In this document: positions 1 to 11,481 of the stretch, piece by piece | Layout of the letters: each line of letters starts with the position of its first letter | How positions within the stretch are numbered: position 1 is the first letter of the stretch | Source of the DNA: Candidatus Peribacteria bacterium | Lineage (GTDB): Bacteria > Patescibacteria > JAEDAM01 > Absconditabacterales > Absconditicoccaceae | Assembly: GCA_031261265.1 (NCBI GenBank) | Contig: JAISKI010000004.1 | Location: 20,587-84,586, forward strand | Direction of reading: 5' to 3' | DNA: 64,000 nt | Made by a program: the position numbers and the translations under genes | The notes under the pieces: generated by a model | What the model was told of the DNA's origin: nothing | The model's database searches: none | The model's input: only the letters and a program-made list of their open reading frames with translations

Positions 1-1059
1 TTTGTCGATAGAAAAGCTCTTTGAGCGATAGTTTTCCCCGATCCTGCCAAGAGAAAGATTTTGAATGATCTCCTTCATGACTATCTTCATTTAGCGGTGA
101 GGAAAGAAATGAAAGGAAAACAGGGGATTATCCTCTTGAATGGAGCTTTATTAGCTGAGGCGGGAAGTGTCTCCCTTGCAAATAATCAGACGGTAGTAGT
201 TGATGTGGATCCTGAGGTACAAAAACAGAGACTTGCGGGCAGAGGACATACTCCAGAGGAAATTGAAGCTAGAATTCAGAGTCAGTTTTCTACAGAGGCT
301 AAGTTGGAAAAAATTAATCAAGAAATAGAAAAAACTGCATATGGAAAAATTCTCTCTATCAAGAATAATGGGGATAATGAACAAGAGATTGATCAGCTTT
401 TTAATCAAATGGTTGCCCAAGTGGATATTTTCTGAGCATTGAGGATCAAATCTGTGCTTTCCCAAATGGGATTGGCAGACAAATTTAACGAGGTCTATTT
501 TCCTTTAAAAGCACTGCATGATACTCCAGAGAGACTTCATCATGATTGGTCTCATATTGTGGAGTGTTTGAATGCACTCTATGAGGCAAAGTCGCTCTTT
601 AGTGAGAGAGTATTTTTACATCTGTTTTTTGCAATTCTTTTGCATGATGTAGTGTATAGTGCTACTGCTCCATCTGGAGAGAATGAGGTAAAAAGTGCTG
701 AGTTTGCAGATGAATTTTTGAAAAAACTGGATTTTATTAGTTCACTACGTATTGAGAGGGTTCATAAATTGATCCTTTCTACTGCTAATCATCAGGGTAC
801 AGATATTCAGGAGCAGTGGATGGGAGATATTGATTGTGCGGTTCTGGGTGCTGATTGGGAGAGGTATCAAAGGTATTTGCAGGCAATCAGATTTGAATAT
901 GCTTGTTTTTCCGACAAGCAGTATCAGCAAGGGAGATTAGATTTTCTGAAAGGAATGCAGGAGAGGCAGATTTTCCAGACTCCTTATTTTTATGAAAAAT
1001 ATGAAAAGCAAGCAAAGCTGAATATAGAAAAGGAGATTGAGATGTTGGAAAAGAGTTAG
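1..1059 (+). CDS. coaE: Dephospho-CoA kinase fused to HD-superfamily phosphohydrolase (5' truncated)
   Basis: The gene enters from the left edge, so its P-loop is not visible. The first ~140 residues match the C-terminal part of dephospho-CoA kinase, the last step of coenzyme A synthesis: VFPDPAKR, a PLLFEAG-like stretch (NGALLAEAG), VVVDVDPEVQKQRLAGR, and the closing IKNNGD. The frame then passes a TGA (433-435, read as Gly) into a ~206-residue domain resembling the COG4339 metal-dependent HD family: HHDWSHIVECL, LLHDVVYSA, GENEVKSAE and GDIDCAVLG. TAG ends it at 1057-1059. In the standard code these would be two abutting ORFs with no start between them. The fusion follows from the UGA=Gly code. 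The HD substrate is unknown. Confidence 0.8.
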
Positions 1060-1073
1060 TCCTTGTTTTTTGA
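1053..1073. repeat. Left copy of 21-bp perfect direct repeat
   Basis: Twenty-one bases covering the last codons and stop of the CoaE-HD gene (starting gagttagtcc, ending ttttttga) recur exactly at 3020-3040. The two copies bracket the Bro-N and methyltransferase genes. This is what an insertion with target duplication, or a recombination between short repeats, would leave. Confidence 0.8.
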
Positions 1074-1206
1074 TTACCTATTCCACTTATGTCAAAAAAA
1101 TATTAAAAATCTCTTGTAATAGTGAATAATTTTCTTATAAAAAATTTGCCTTCATAAACAAGAGACGCTAACACGGCAATATTTATATCATTAAAGTGTC
1201 CACAAG

Positions 1207-2031
1207 ATGACTGAAAATGTTATACAACTCTTTGAAAACGAAAAAATCAGAACTTTATGGGACGAAAATACTGAGAAATGGTATTTTTCTATAGTTGATG
1301 TAATCTGAGTATTAACTGATAGTTCTAATCCTAGAAAATACCGGAGTGTTCTAAAAACTAGGTTAAAAGCTGAATGAAGTGAGTTGGCTACAAATTGTAG
1401 TCAACTGAAAATGCTCTCTGCTGACGGGAAATATTATCTTACCGATGTTGCAGATGTGAAACAGCTTTTTAGACTTATTCAATCTATTCCTAGCCCCAAA
1501 GCAGAGCCCTTCAAACTTTGGATAGCAGAAGTAGCCAAAAATCGTGTAGAGCAAATGCAAGACCCAGAACTCTCTATCAAACAAGCAATGTTGGACTATA
1601 AAAGACAAGGCTATTCAGAAAATTGGATAAATCAAAGACTAAAGAGTATAGAAGTCAGAAAAGAATTAACCGATGAATGGGAAGCAAAATGAGTAAAACA
1701 AGGGCAAGAGTTTGCTATTTTGACAGATATCATTACTCTAAATTGGTCGTGAATGAGCGTGAAAGAATATAAGAAGTTAAAAAATCTGAAAAAAGAGAAT
1801 TTGAGAGATAATATGACAAATTTAGAGCTTACTTTAAATACCCTTGCAGAAGCTACCACTACTGAACTTTCAAAGGAAAGAAATCCGAAAGATTTTGATG
1901 GGAACAAAAAAGTAGCAAAAGAATGAGGAAAAGTAGCAGGAAATGCAAGGAAAGAGATAGAAGCAAAACTTTGAAGAAAGATTACTTCCCCATTGAATGC
2001 AAAAGAAATAAGAAGATTAGGAAGTAAGTAG
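1207..2031 (+). CDS. Bro-N family protein (phage antirepressor / DinD-like)
   Basis: A 274-residue protein read through six in-frame TGAs (Gly). The N-terminal ~100 residues look like the Bro-N DNA-binding domain: FENEKIRTLWDE, KWYFSIVDVIGVLTDS, PRKYRSVLKTRLK. The middle has EPFKLWIAEVAKNRVEQMQDPEL and YKRQGYSENWINQRLKSI. The C-terminus GGKVAGNARKEIEAKLGRK is characteristic of the DinD-like chromosomal group. Such proteins are usually phage-derived regulators or DNA-damage-associated proteins. No SOS-type operator was recognised. ATG 1207 is the first start after stops. Because it uses TGA codons, this gene is adapted to the host code. It lies inside the region bracketed by the 21-bp repeat. 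Confidence 0.75.
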
Positions 2032-2125
2032 TATCACTTTTTACATACTTTATACTTGACTTTTTATTATAAATGATTATACTGAGGTATATATAAATTT
2101 TGATTTTATACTTCTTTTTTTTACT

Positions 2126-2980
2126 ATGGATCTTAGAAACATTCCCTTCTTGGATGATTTCTTGCGTAAACAACGCCAGAAAGCGAGGGATAAAGAAATG
2201 CTAGAAAATAAGAAAAAACTTCGAGAAACCTTAGGTTTAGATCCTATGGATTTTGATCGTTTGAATGGGTATATATCAAAATCAAACGTTGCCAGAAACT
2301 CACTGCTTGATCACTCTCTTCTCGACCCCTGTATTTTCGGAGAAGATAGAGAAAGGCGTTGGTCTAATTATAGTTACATCCGTGAGCTTGAGGAAATATT
2401 GGATCGTAAACAAAAGGGAGAGACACTTTCTAATACTGACTATCGTAGATTATTATCGGATAAATTTAGGCAGGCTTCTACCCTTAGGACGTTAGCTAAT
2501 GAGATGATACCTCCAAGCGATGGACGGGCATATATAGACTCTGAAAGGGAATTTGGAGAGGTCCTATCAGATATTATGCGACAAGGAAATATTAGTCAGA
2601 AGTCATTTATAGATGTGGGATGTGGAGTTCCAATATTCTCTGATTTTATGAAAGATTTAGGGTGTAAGGAGGTGCATGGACTAGAATATAATAGTAATTT
2701 AGTTAAAATGGTACAACCCTATTATCCTGACGTAAATATTCATACAGGAGATATGAGGGAATATCAGGAGTATGGAAAGTATGATATTTTATATATGTAT
2801 CATCCCCTGAAGAGTGGGATGAACGAAGCATTACTTTCTATTATAGATCAAATGAAACCTGGTGCCGTATTATATTTCGTAGATGCTAATAGATATTTTA
2901 GTAATTTTCTCAAGATCCATAATTTTAAGAAACTTAATAATGATGTTGTAGATAGCAATATATATAAATTTATCAAATAA
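2126..2980 (+). CDS. Class I SAM-dependent methyltransferase, unknown substrate
   Basis: 284 residues. The C-terminal half has a Rossmann methyltransferase fold: motif I FIDVGCGVPIFSDF (~res 162-175), an acidic residue after beta-2 (VHGLEYN), TGDMREYQEYGKYDILYMYHPL as motifs III/IV, and MKPGAVLYFVDANRY. The N-terminal ~130 residues are charged and unrecognised. All ~16 glycines are GGN, with no in-frame TGA, unlike the Bro-N gene before it, so it may be a later acquisition. It lies within the same direct-repeat-bracketed block. Small-molecule versus protein substrate cannot be judged. Confidence 0.7.
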   Translation: MDLRNIPFLDDFLRKQRQKARDKEMLENKKKLRETLGLDPMDFDRLNGYISKSNVARNSLLDHSLLDPCIFGEDRERRWSNYSYIRELEEILDRKQKGETLSNTDYRRLLSDKFRQASTLRTLANEMIPPSDGRAYIDSEREFGEVLSDIMRQGNISQKSFIDVGCGVPIFSDFMKDLGCKEVHGLEYNSNLVKMVQPYYPDVNIHTGDMREYQEYGKYDILYMYHPLKSGMNEALLSIIDQMKPGAVLYFVDANRYFSNFLKIHNFKKLNNDVVDSNIYKFIK

Positions 2981-3019
2981 AAAAGTAGGGGATATTATGA
3001 AGGAGGGGAATCTTAGAGG

Positions 3020-3040
3020 GAGTTAGTCCTTGTTTTTTGA
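3020..3040. repeat. Right copy of 21-bp perfect direct repeat
   Basis: Exact copy of 1053-1073, placed between the methyltransferase gene and the lepA fragment. If the segment 1053-3019 were excised, the CoaE-HD stop would lie about 50 bp upstream of lepA, a plausible ancestral arrangement. Confidence 0.8.
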
Positions 3041-3089
3041 GTCAGCTTTCTTATAGTGGTTGGTGTTTTATTCTTCCTTTTTTTTAAGA

Positions 3090-3665
3090 ATGTCGATTCG
3101 CAACTTTTGTATTATCGCCCACATTGATCATGGAAAATCAACCCTTGCTGATAGAATGCTGGAAATTACCGGCACGGTTCGCAAGCTTGATCATAATCAG
3201 GTCTTGGATCGTATGGATATCGAGCAAGAACGCTGAATCACCATTAAACTGACTCCCGCTAGAATGCAACGAAAAGGATATGAATTAAATCTGATTGATA
3301 CCCCAGGGCATGTGGATTTCCAGTATGAGGTTTCACGTTCCTTGGCTGCGGTGGAGGGGGCGATTCTCCTGATTGATGCTTCTCAAGGGATTCAGGCTCA
3401 GACGTTGTCGACTCTTTATCAGGCCATTGACCAAGGATTGGAGATTATCCCTGTTTTGAATAAAATTGATCTACCTGCAGCAAATCCCGATAGAGTAGCG
3501 ACGGAGATAGAGCATGTTATCTGACTCCCAAGGGAGGAAATTATTTGTGTGTCGGGGAAGACAGGAGAGAATGTAGATCGTGTGTTAGATGCTATTATTG
3601 AGCGTATTCCTAGCCCAGAAGAGCATAAAAGACTGAATCCTAAAAAATTTCAGGTGCAGGAGTAG
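3090..3665 (+). pseudogene. lepA: Truncated LepA (EF4) elongation factor, GTPase domain only
   Basis: 191 codons encode a clear LepA N-terminus: G1 [13 protein letters not shown], switch I DIEQERGITIK (Gly = TGA), G3 [10 protein letters not shown], and G4 [15 protein letters not shown] at 3663-3665 then ends the frame. LepA is normally about 600 residues, so domains II-IV and the C-terminal domain are missing. No continuation was seen in other frames up to mnmA. The codons otherwise look intact, which suggests recent truncation or an expressed GTPase fragment. A small gene of different style follows, so an insertion or deletion event may have removed the 3' part. Confidence 0.8.
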
Positions 3666-3763
3666 GATGTCTTTAGTTGCATGCTTTATCAAAATCTATT
3701 GATTTTCCTTATTAGGTATTTAAAGTTAAAGAAAATAAATATTAATTCAAAAAAAATAAAAAT

Positions 3764-3979
3764 ATGGAAAAAGCATTAGAAAAATTCATGCATATGAACG
3801 AAGAAGAAGCTGAAAAATTTGCAAAGGCAAACGGATTTGAAACGTTTTGTAAAATGAAACCTCTCGAGGAACGTATTCCTCTTGAGGACATAATAAATTT
3901 TCAGCAGGAAATGTACAAAAACTACAAGGAAGAACGAAGAGTCTCCGAGGAAGTTTTAAACCAGAGGTATACCTTTTAA
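3764..3979 (+). CDS. Small charged protein, unknown
   Basis: 71 residues (MEKALEKFMHMNEEEAEK...), rich in Glu and Lys and probably helical. No family was recognised. Its start follows the A-rich leader 'aaaaaataaaaatATG', the same style as the standard-code-like genes at 18619, 33527 and 35528. It ends in TAA. It lies where the rest of lepA would be expected. Confidence 0.5.
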   Translation: MEKALEKFMHMNEEEAEKFAKANGFETFCKMKPLEERIPLEDIINFQQEMYKNYKEERRVSEEVLNQRYTF

Positions 3980-4047
3980 ACCTCCACCGTATTTTGAAGA
4001 ACCCCGTTATTAGCGTATCTGCTTGAATGACGGGGATTTTTTCTTCT

Positions 4048-5268
<1,221 letters not shown>

Positions 5269-5312
5269 AGCGGGAGTATAGCTATTTCTCTGAAAAAAAC
5301 AATATCCATTTT

Positions 5313-7127
5313 TTATTTTTTCCCAATCTCGATTCTCATTTTATTGAGTTCCATTTTTTCTTCATTGTTGAGATGGGGGCTTTTGCTTCCCATTTTGAAA
5401 TAATCCTGAATACTCGGAGCGATCACTCTTTGGATGATGGCCTTTTTGGTGTCTTGCTCTCCGACTTCACCCAATTCTTTTTCTCGCCAGAGCTGGAGTT
5501 CTTCTATTTCTGCTTTTTCTTCTGTTTTCAGTTCTCCTTTAAAGACTCTTGCGAGATAGCTTTCGGGTAAGGCTACTGCGATTTTCATGGAAAAGGAGGT
5601 GAGGGACTGGAGAAAATCCTCTGGGTTCGCTTCGCTCGGACAAGGTAAATTTTCGTTGCTCGGACAAGGACGAGCCTTGTCCCTACAATTGTTTTCAAAT
5701 ATTTTTCCCAAAAATTCCTGATAAAAAAGCGAGGCAAATAATAATTCTCTACTAGGCTGATAACGCTCGGGAGTATTCAATTCTTCTTGTCTGGCTTGCT
5801 GTTTGATGATAAAATTTCCAGCTCCTGATTTATATTTTTGTAATTGTACTTCTACGATGGAGGGAGCAAAACCGAGTTTGTCTGCTAGTAATTTTTTATA
5901 ATCTTCCTGGATCATCACATCATTCACCGAAATGATCAGTTCAAACATTGCGTTGATTAGCTTTTGTTTGTCGATGGGAGAATTCATATCGCTATTGATT
6001 CTCAGTCTTTCGAACATGGCGATAAATCCATCTTTTGCGTCTGCTATGATCGTCTCAAAAATCTGTTTTCCATCTTCGAGATTAGCGATATCATCGACAT
6101 CTTTCCATCCTGCTGGGATTTCTCCAATCTTTGGGAAAATGTCTTGTTGATAACAGAGTTTTAGAGCTCTAAAGGTTGCTTGTTGTCCAGCTTTATCATT
6201 ATCAAAGAGAAAATAGAGATTTTCGGTGTGCCTCTTGATGATTTTGATATGTTCTTCCGTCAAGCTGGTCCCGCTGGTAGCGATTCCTATGGGAAAGCCG
6301 AGTCTATTCATCCCGATAACATCCATTTGTCCTTCCACTACAATCAGCTTTTGAAAGCTGTTTAAATGAGCTTTTGCGTGAGAAAGTCCGTAGAGAATCT
6401 TGGATTTATTGAAGGCTTTATGCTCGGCACTATTGAGATATTTCGGCTGATCTTCAGGATTCACGACTCTGGCGGTAAATCCGACTACGTTTTTCATCAG
6501 ATCATAAATTGGGAAAGTAATTCTATTTCTGAAAAATGCGTACACTTCTGGACTATTTGCACTTCTTTTTGCTAAGCTTGCTTGCACGAGGTCATCATCA
6601 GTAAATCCCTTACTTCTCAGATATTGGAGCAGTTCAAACGATTTATCTGGAGCATATCAGATTCAAAAGTCTGAGATAATTTCTTCGCTCAGCTTTCTTT
6701 TTTCTTTGAGATAACTCATCGCTTCTGGAGATTTTGCTAAACTTTCCACAAAAAATTCTTGGGCAAGTTTGTGCATTCTCTTCATTTTTTCTTTTTCGTC
6801 CTGGTTATATTGTTGGTAGGCGGTAGAAGTTTGGTACTGAGAAATATCTATTCTCTCTTTTTCTGCAAGGAGTTTTACTGCGTCTCGAAAGTCAACTTTT
6901 TCTATTTCTTGGATAAAGCTGAAAACATTTCCTCCGACTCCACAGCCGAAACACTTAAAAATCTGTTTTTGAGGGGAAACGACAAAGGAGGGAGTTTTTT
7001 CGTGATGAAAAGGACAACAACCTGAAAAATTCACCCCAGCACGTTTGAGCGGGACATATTTGCTCACGACATCTACGATATCGAGGCGGGAAATGAGTTC
7101 ATCTACGAGTGAATTATCTTTTGCCAT
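5313..7127 (-). CDS. dnaG: DNA primase DnaG
   Basis: 604 residues. It synthesises RNA primers for replication. The N-terminal zinc-binding domain reads GCCPFHHEKTPSF then IFKCFGCGVGGNVFSF. The RNA polymerase/TOPRIM core contains YLNSAEHKAFNKSKILYGL, LIVVEGQMDVIGM and LYFLFDNDKAGQQA. The C-terminal third is helical. Two TGAs close together (FGIGYAPD) are read as Gly. ATG 7127 (MAKDNSLVDELISRLDIV) fits the family start; a longer in-frame start exists but adds unconserved residues. An insert near the C-terminus (5625-5690, ARPCPSNENLPCPSEAN) is encoded by a locally repeated, palindromic sequence (gctcggacaagg twice). Confidence 0.93.
5625..5690. repeat. Palindromic repeat inside dnaG
   Basis: Two copies of gctcggacaagg, with an inverted match cgagccttgtcc, embedded in the coding sequence. 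The encoded peptide is Cys/Pro-rich and unlike normal primase sequence. It resembles the other palindrome inserts in this window in character, but not in exact sequence. Confidence 0.5.
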
Positions 7128-7187
7128 AGTGTTAGCATATGGATTCTGGGAAAGGTTGCAAGGGAGAGATATTTCCATTTTTTCTCC

Positions 7188-7215
7188 TTGCATTTGGCAT
7201 TTTTTTGGATATACT
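7188..7215 (+). promoter_or_regulatory. Predicted promoter of hicBA
   Basis: TTGCAT (7188-7193), a 16-bp spacer, and TATACT (7210-7215), 31 bp before the hicB start. It lies in the short divergent gap between dnaG and hicB, where HicB autoregulation would be expected. No operator palindrome was recognised. Confidence 0.5.
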
Positions 7216-7246
7216 AACACTCCATTTATATTGCAAAGGGTAGACG

Positions 7247-7510
7247 ATGACCAATACCATTAGAATCGATATTAAAGAACATAATGATTTCACTCATCCT
7301 TATTTTCTCGCCACAAGTCCTGATGTAGATTGACTTTTGGTAGAAGGAAGGTCTGTCGAAGAAATTTTGGAATTAGTTCCAATAGTACTTAACGATCTTT
7401 TGATGGCAACTAAGGAAAGATTAGAAAAAAAGACATTCACTCTCTTTAATTCTGATAGTCTGGTCCTAAAATATGATTATGAGAAATGTTTTAATCTTCA
7501 GATAGCATAA
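7247..7510 (+). CDS. hicB: HicB-like antitoxin
   Basis: 87 residues (MTNTIRIDIKEHNDFTHPYFLATSPDVDG...), with one TGA read as Gly in the conserved 'SPDVDGLLVEGRSVEEILE' region. The partial RNase-H-like fold and the EGxSxEE motif are typical of HicB/DUF1902 antitoxins, which neutralise the HicA mRNA interferase. There is no obvious C-terminal DNA-binding domain, so regulation may rely on the complex. The order is antitoxin then toxin, and the stop is 1 bp before the hicA start. Confidence 0.75.
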
Positions 7511-7511
7511 T

Positions 7512-7763
7512 ATGTGAGTATGGAACTGGGAATATACAGAAATAGTAAAGCTATTGAAGGCATATGACTGTTATTTGGATAGAGATTCATGATGATCTCA
7601 TGAAGTACGATATAGTCCACATTCAGACAAGGATTTTACGGTAGTAAGACCTCACGGATGAGATAGAGTTTCAGCTGATTGAACATTTCTATGAATGATA
7701 GAAAAAGCAGGAATTAGTAAGGACCAGGCAAAAGAATTTAGAAATAATAGATTTAAAAAATAA
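7512..7763 (+). CDS. hicA: HicA-like mRNA interferase toxin
   Basis: 83 residues, visible only when TGA is read as Gly: six TGAs in 83 codons, one directly after the ATG and two in tandem. The double-stranded-RNA-binding-like fold is recognisable from IVKLLKAYDCYLDRD, then GGSHEVRYS with the catalytic His, FTVVRPHG, and the closing GMIEKAGISKDQAKEF. HicA cleaves mRNA and tmRNA in the ribosome-bound state. The glycine of the signature GSH is itself TGA. A strong terminator follows directly. Confidence 0.75.
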
Positions 7764-7775
7764 ACTTGCATATTG

Positions 7776-7810
7776 AAAATTTTCTCTCCGAAAGGAGAGA
7801 ATTTTTTTCT
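7776..7810 (+). terminator. Rho-independent terminator after hicBA
   Basis: Stem ttctctcc / ggagagaa with a GAAA loop, then seven T residues. It ends the two-gene hicBA unit. The ~240 bp between it and the next gene hold AT-rich DNA with no gene; no clear promoter could be fixed. Confidence 0.85.
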
Positions 7811-8052
7811 AAAAAAATCTGAATTACAAATCTTTTTCACAGAAAAAAAATTTCATCAAAAACCCAAAAAATAGAGTAATGCTAGTTTACAACTGATATA
7901 TATATCACATTTAAGCTTGATTTAACGTAGGAAAAAATTATAAATACATCATAAATGATATTCACTGTCAACAGCTTCTACCTAGAGACGGAAATCTAGT
8001 TGGAAGAGACTGGACAGCGATATTGTTCTTTTTATTCTTTTTTCTTACTATT

Positions 8053-10338
8053 ATGAAAAAAAACCTTTTATTGGCAGGTATGCTGATCCTAGCTGGATTC
8101 ATCCTTGTGCCAAATTTCTCTGAGGCGTCAACGTATGATGCAGATACCAACACCATACATGCAACTCCTTATAGTGGAAACTATACTGATCATTGAAATG
8201 AATTTACAATTTCTTCTGGAACTTATAACTTTGATCATGGTGAATGATACAAATTTATATCAGACTCAACAGCTACAGGGATAATTATTTCTGGGACAAT
8301 TGAACAAATTTCTGGTACATTATGAAGTCTCATGAATTATATTAACCTTTATTCTGGTTGAGATGAATCAACATACGGAGTAAATGCACTTACAGGTAAA
8401 TTAGCAGCAGTTGAGACTTTCACTCTATCAATTCAAGACGATGCAAGTGATGATGAAATAGAAGCGATTTTGAATCTATTTTATGGGTTAGTTAATCTTG
8501 TTGAGAATAATAACAATCCTCTCATCACAAATAATTGAAACTGTAATGTATCTACTGAAGCACAATTGACAGGTGCGATAGCTAGTCCTCTCTGTACGGA
8601 GATAATCTTACAAAATGATATTACATTAACATCAACTCTTGAAATTGATTTACCAGTTATGATTAATGGTGGTAATCACATAATTGGAGTACCTTTCATC
8701 AAAGGTGATAATGCACCAAGAGGAATTACTATTACTAACAATGTTACCCTTAAAAACCTGACTGTTAATGGCCCCGAGGGTGAAATAAGCGGTGTGCAAG
8801 GTGGTCACGCCATTTATATTACTAGTGGTACTGTAAGCATTGACACTGTCACTGTTAAAAACTTCCAAAAAGGAGGTATCTATATTAATGGAGATTTTGC
8901 AGATGCAACAATCACTAATTCAACTGTGATTGGAGCAGGTACGACTAATGTAATCGCACAAAATGGTATTGTGGTAATAAATGGTACAGGAGACGTTTCA
9001 AATACTACTCTTTCAGGTTTTGATTATATCTGAAATGATATATGGTATAAAGGTGCAACTGCTATTATGAATGCTGGTGGAGCATTAACAGCCAGCAACA
9101 ATACAATATTAAATGTTAATGTATATTATGACATCTCTGACGATGATACAGTGACTGGTACAACAGGATTGGTTCCTATCTCTTATACGGGTGGTAAATA
9201 TTTTGTATCTCCAGCTATACCTACCCGATGAACTCCATTCTTAGTGACCAATGAAACTACTTATAACACATTACCTGCAACCTACTTAGCATCCTATCCA
9301 CGAAATACACGAAGTGGGTCTCTTACTAGTGGAACAGAAGCTGATGACCTTCCTTGGGTAGCTTTCCCTTATGCAGTAGGGACAGACAATACTGCATTAC
9401 GAATAACCTGAATAACTATTGCATGACCTAATGGATTAACCTATACATTCACCCCTTCTACTGAACTTGTAAAACGAATTGGAGACTATGCTTTTATGGT
9501 TGGACTTAATGAATTTACAGGAACAACAGGATTCACTGTAGACACTATCCCTGTGGGAAAATATACGATTACTCTCTCTGCGAATGGAACTACTTATACA
9601 ACAACACTTGCTAACGGAGTATGTTCTAATACTTACAGTAACTATCCAACCTGTTGACCAGTTGGTGGAGGTAATTGAGGAGGAAGTTCAGTATCTAAAG
9701 ACATTTGTCCAAACGGTGATAACTCAGGAAGCTATTATGACGGAACCTGTGGTACAACCACTTCTACAGGAGAAAACGCAGATACTGAAACGGTTCTCCC
9801 AGGAGAAGTAGAAGATACTACTCCTACTTCAGCACCTACAGATGAACTTAGTGCAGCATACGCTTACGCTTACGAGAATGGTCTCACCACGATGTCTACC
9901 ATCCAAGCAGCGAGATTAAACGATCCTCTCACGAGAGCAGAATTAGCAAAATTGATGTCTCAATATGCTATCAAGGTACTCGGTAAGACTCCTGATACAA
10001 GCAAAGATTGTTCAGCATTCTCCCAGAGTATTGCACACTATGCAACTGATCTCCAGGGATATATGACTACTTCATGCCAACTTGGAATTATGGGAATTCA
10101 ATCAGATGGGACACCACTTTCAGATTTTATGCCTGATAACTATGTAATTAGAGCAGAATTCTGAGCAGTATTTTCTAGACTTCTTCGAGGAAGTGAAAAT
10201 GAAAGAACAGGAAGTGCTTGGTACCAAGGTCACTTAAATGCATTAAAAACTGCAGGTATTATCACAGATACGACACCAACTCTTACAGAAATAAGAGGAT
10301 GGGTATTCTTACAGTTGTATAGATCAGCAAACAAATAA
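8053..10338 (+). CDS. Secreted beta-helix protein with C-terminal SLH-like region
   Basis: 761 residues, read through 12 TGAs. A signal peptide (MKKNLLLAGMLILAGFILVP...FSEAS) is followed by a Thr/Asn/Gly-rich body. Residues ~200-330 have the periodic hydrophobic/Asn pattern of a right-handed parallel beta-helix: GHAIYITSGTVSIDTVTV, GGIYINGDFADATITNS. A Gly/Ser/Thr linker leads to ~170 C-terminal residues resembling S-layer homology repeats (LNDPLTRAELAKLMSQYA, NYVIRAEFGAVFSRLL, WYQGHLNALKTAGII). It is probably anchored to or part of the cell envelope. It is monocistronic, with a terminator after it. Confidence 0.75.
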
Positions 10339-10356
10339 ACTCTATTGATTAGAGAG

Positions 10357-10398
10357 AAAAAAGACCCCACTGAGAGCAATTTCACGGGTCTTTTTTTA
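10357..10398 (+). terminator. Rho-independent terminator
   Basis: aaaaagaccc ... gggtcttttttt with an ~18-nt loop, directly after the SLH-like protein gene. Confidence 0.8.
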
Positions 10399-10412
10399 TT
10401 GTCAAAAATATA

Positions 10413-10440
10413 TTGCAATTGAGGAAAATTTCTGTATCAT
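10413..10440 (+). promoter_or_regulatory. Predicted promoter of the DUF1016-type nuclease gene
   Basis: TTGCAA (10413-10418), a 16-bp spacer, and TATCAT (10435-10440), 34 bp before the start codon. Confidence 0.5.
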
Positions 10441-10473
10441 TTCAAAAATAAGTTTTATCTTCCATCCTTCATT

Positions 10474-11472
10474 ATGTCTAAAACTTCTCTTCCGCTTCTT
10501 CCAAATTATGAACATCTCGTAGCAGAGATTACCGATTTACTAGAACAATGAAGAAATAATGCCTTTTCTTCACTAAATACCATACTCTTGCAAACCTACC
10601 GAAAAATTGGGAAAAGTATTGTGGAATTTGAACAAGGAGGAAAAGCAAAAGCTGAATATGGAAAACAACTTCTCGTCAATCTTTCCAAAATATTAAAAGA
10701 GACAGGAAAGGGATTTAGCAGAAGTAATTTGCAATATATGAGATTATTTTATCTTCATTTCCCAAAAATGCCAGACGCGTCTGGCAAATTAACACGAAGT
10801 CATTATATAGAGATTTTAGGACTAGAAGACAGTCTTGCACGCTGATTCTACGAACAACAATGTATCAAGGAAAAATGGTCGGTTAGAGAAATTAAAAGAC
10901 AAAAAAATGCAATGCTCTTTGAAAGACTGGCTTTGAGTAAGGATAAAGAAAAAGTGCTCACCCTAGCAAAATCAGGACAAAATATAGAAAAAGCGGAGGA
11001 CATTTTGAGAGAACCTTATATTTTAGAATTTTTGGGAGTACCCGAGAATAGTGCTTACTCAGAAAAAGAATTAGAACAAAAAATTATTGATAATTTACAG
11101 CTTTTTCTCTTAGAATTTGGAAAAGGGTTTACCTTCGTTAAAAGACAATACCGCATCAGTTTTGATTCTCGTCATTATTATGTAGATTTGGTGTTTTACC
11201 ATCGTATTTTGAAATGTTTTGTGTTGATTGACCTGAAAATTGGAGAGGCTGACCATATGGATATCGGACAAATGAATATGTATCTCAATTATTTCAAAAC
11301 AGAAGAAAATATGGAATGAGATAATGACCCCATAGGTATTATTTTATCAGCTGAAAAGAATGACATTAAAATGGAATACGCCTTAGGTGGTATTTCAAAT
11401 ACTTTGTTTGTATCAAAATATCAACTCTATTTACCAACCAAAGAAGAATTAAAAAACCAGATAAAAGGATAA
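10474..11472 (+). CDS. PDDEXK nuclease, DUF1016 (YhcG) family
   Basis: 332 residues with three TGA-coded Gly. The N-terminal winged-helix part reads TYRKIGKSIVEFEQGGKAKAEYG, LLVNLSKIL, and FSRSNLQYMRLFY. The C-terminal nuclease domain has LEFLGVPE, LEQKIIDNLQLFLLEFGKGFTFV, the catalytic-type HYYVDLVFYHRILKCFVLIDLKIG (D-x-n-D-L-K), and GQMNMYLNYF. This family is widespread on mobile and defence-associated DNA; its physiological role is uncertain. The residues needed for PDDEXK chemistry appear intact. It stands alone between an SLH-like gene and a convergent metallopeptidase gene. Confidence 0.85.
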
Positions 11473-11481
11473 GATTGTAGA

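Noticed and set aside
2126..2980. Bro-N/methyltransferase pair as a restriction-modification system
   Set aside because: No nuclease is present and the methyltransferase lacks recognisable DNA-methylase motifs.
5313..7127. In-frame TGA codons taken as pseudogene frameshifts
   Set aside because: The same pattern occurs in nearly every conserved gene and always at plausible glycine sites. A UCA-anticodon glycine tRNA is present.
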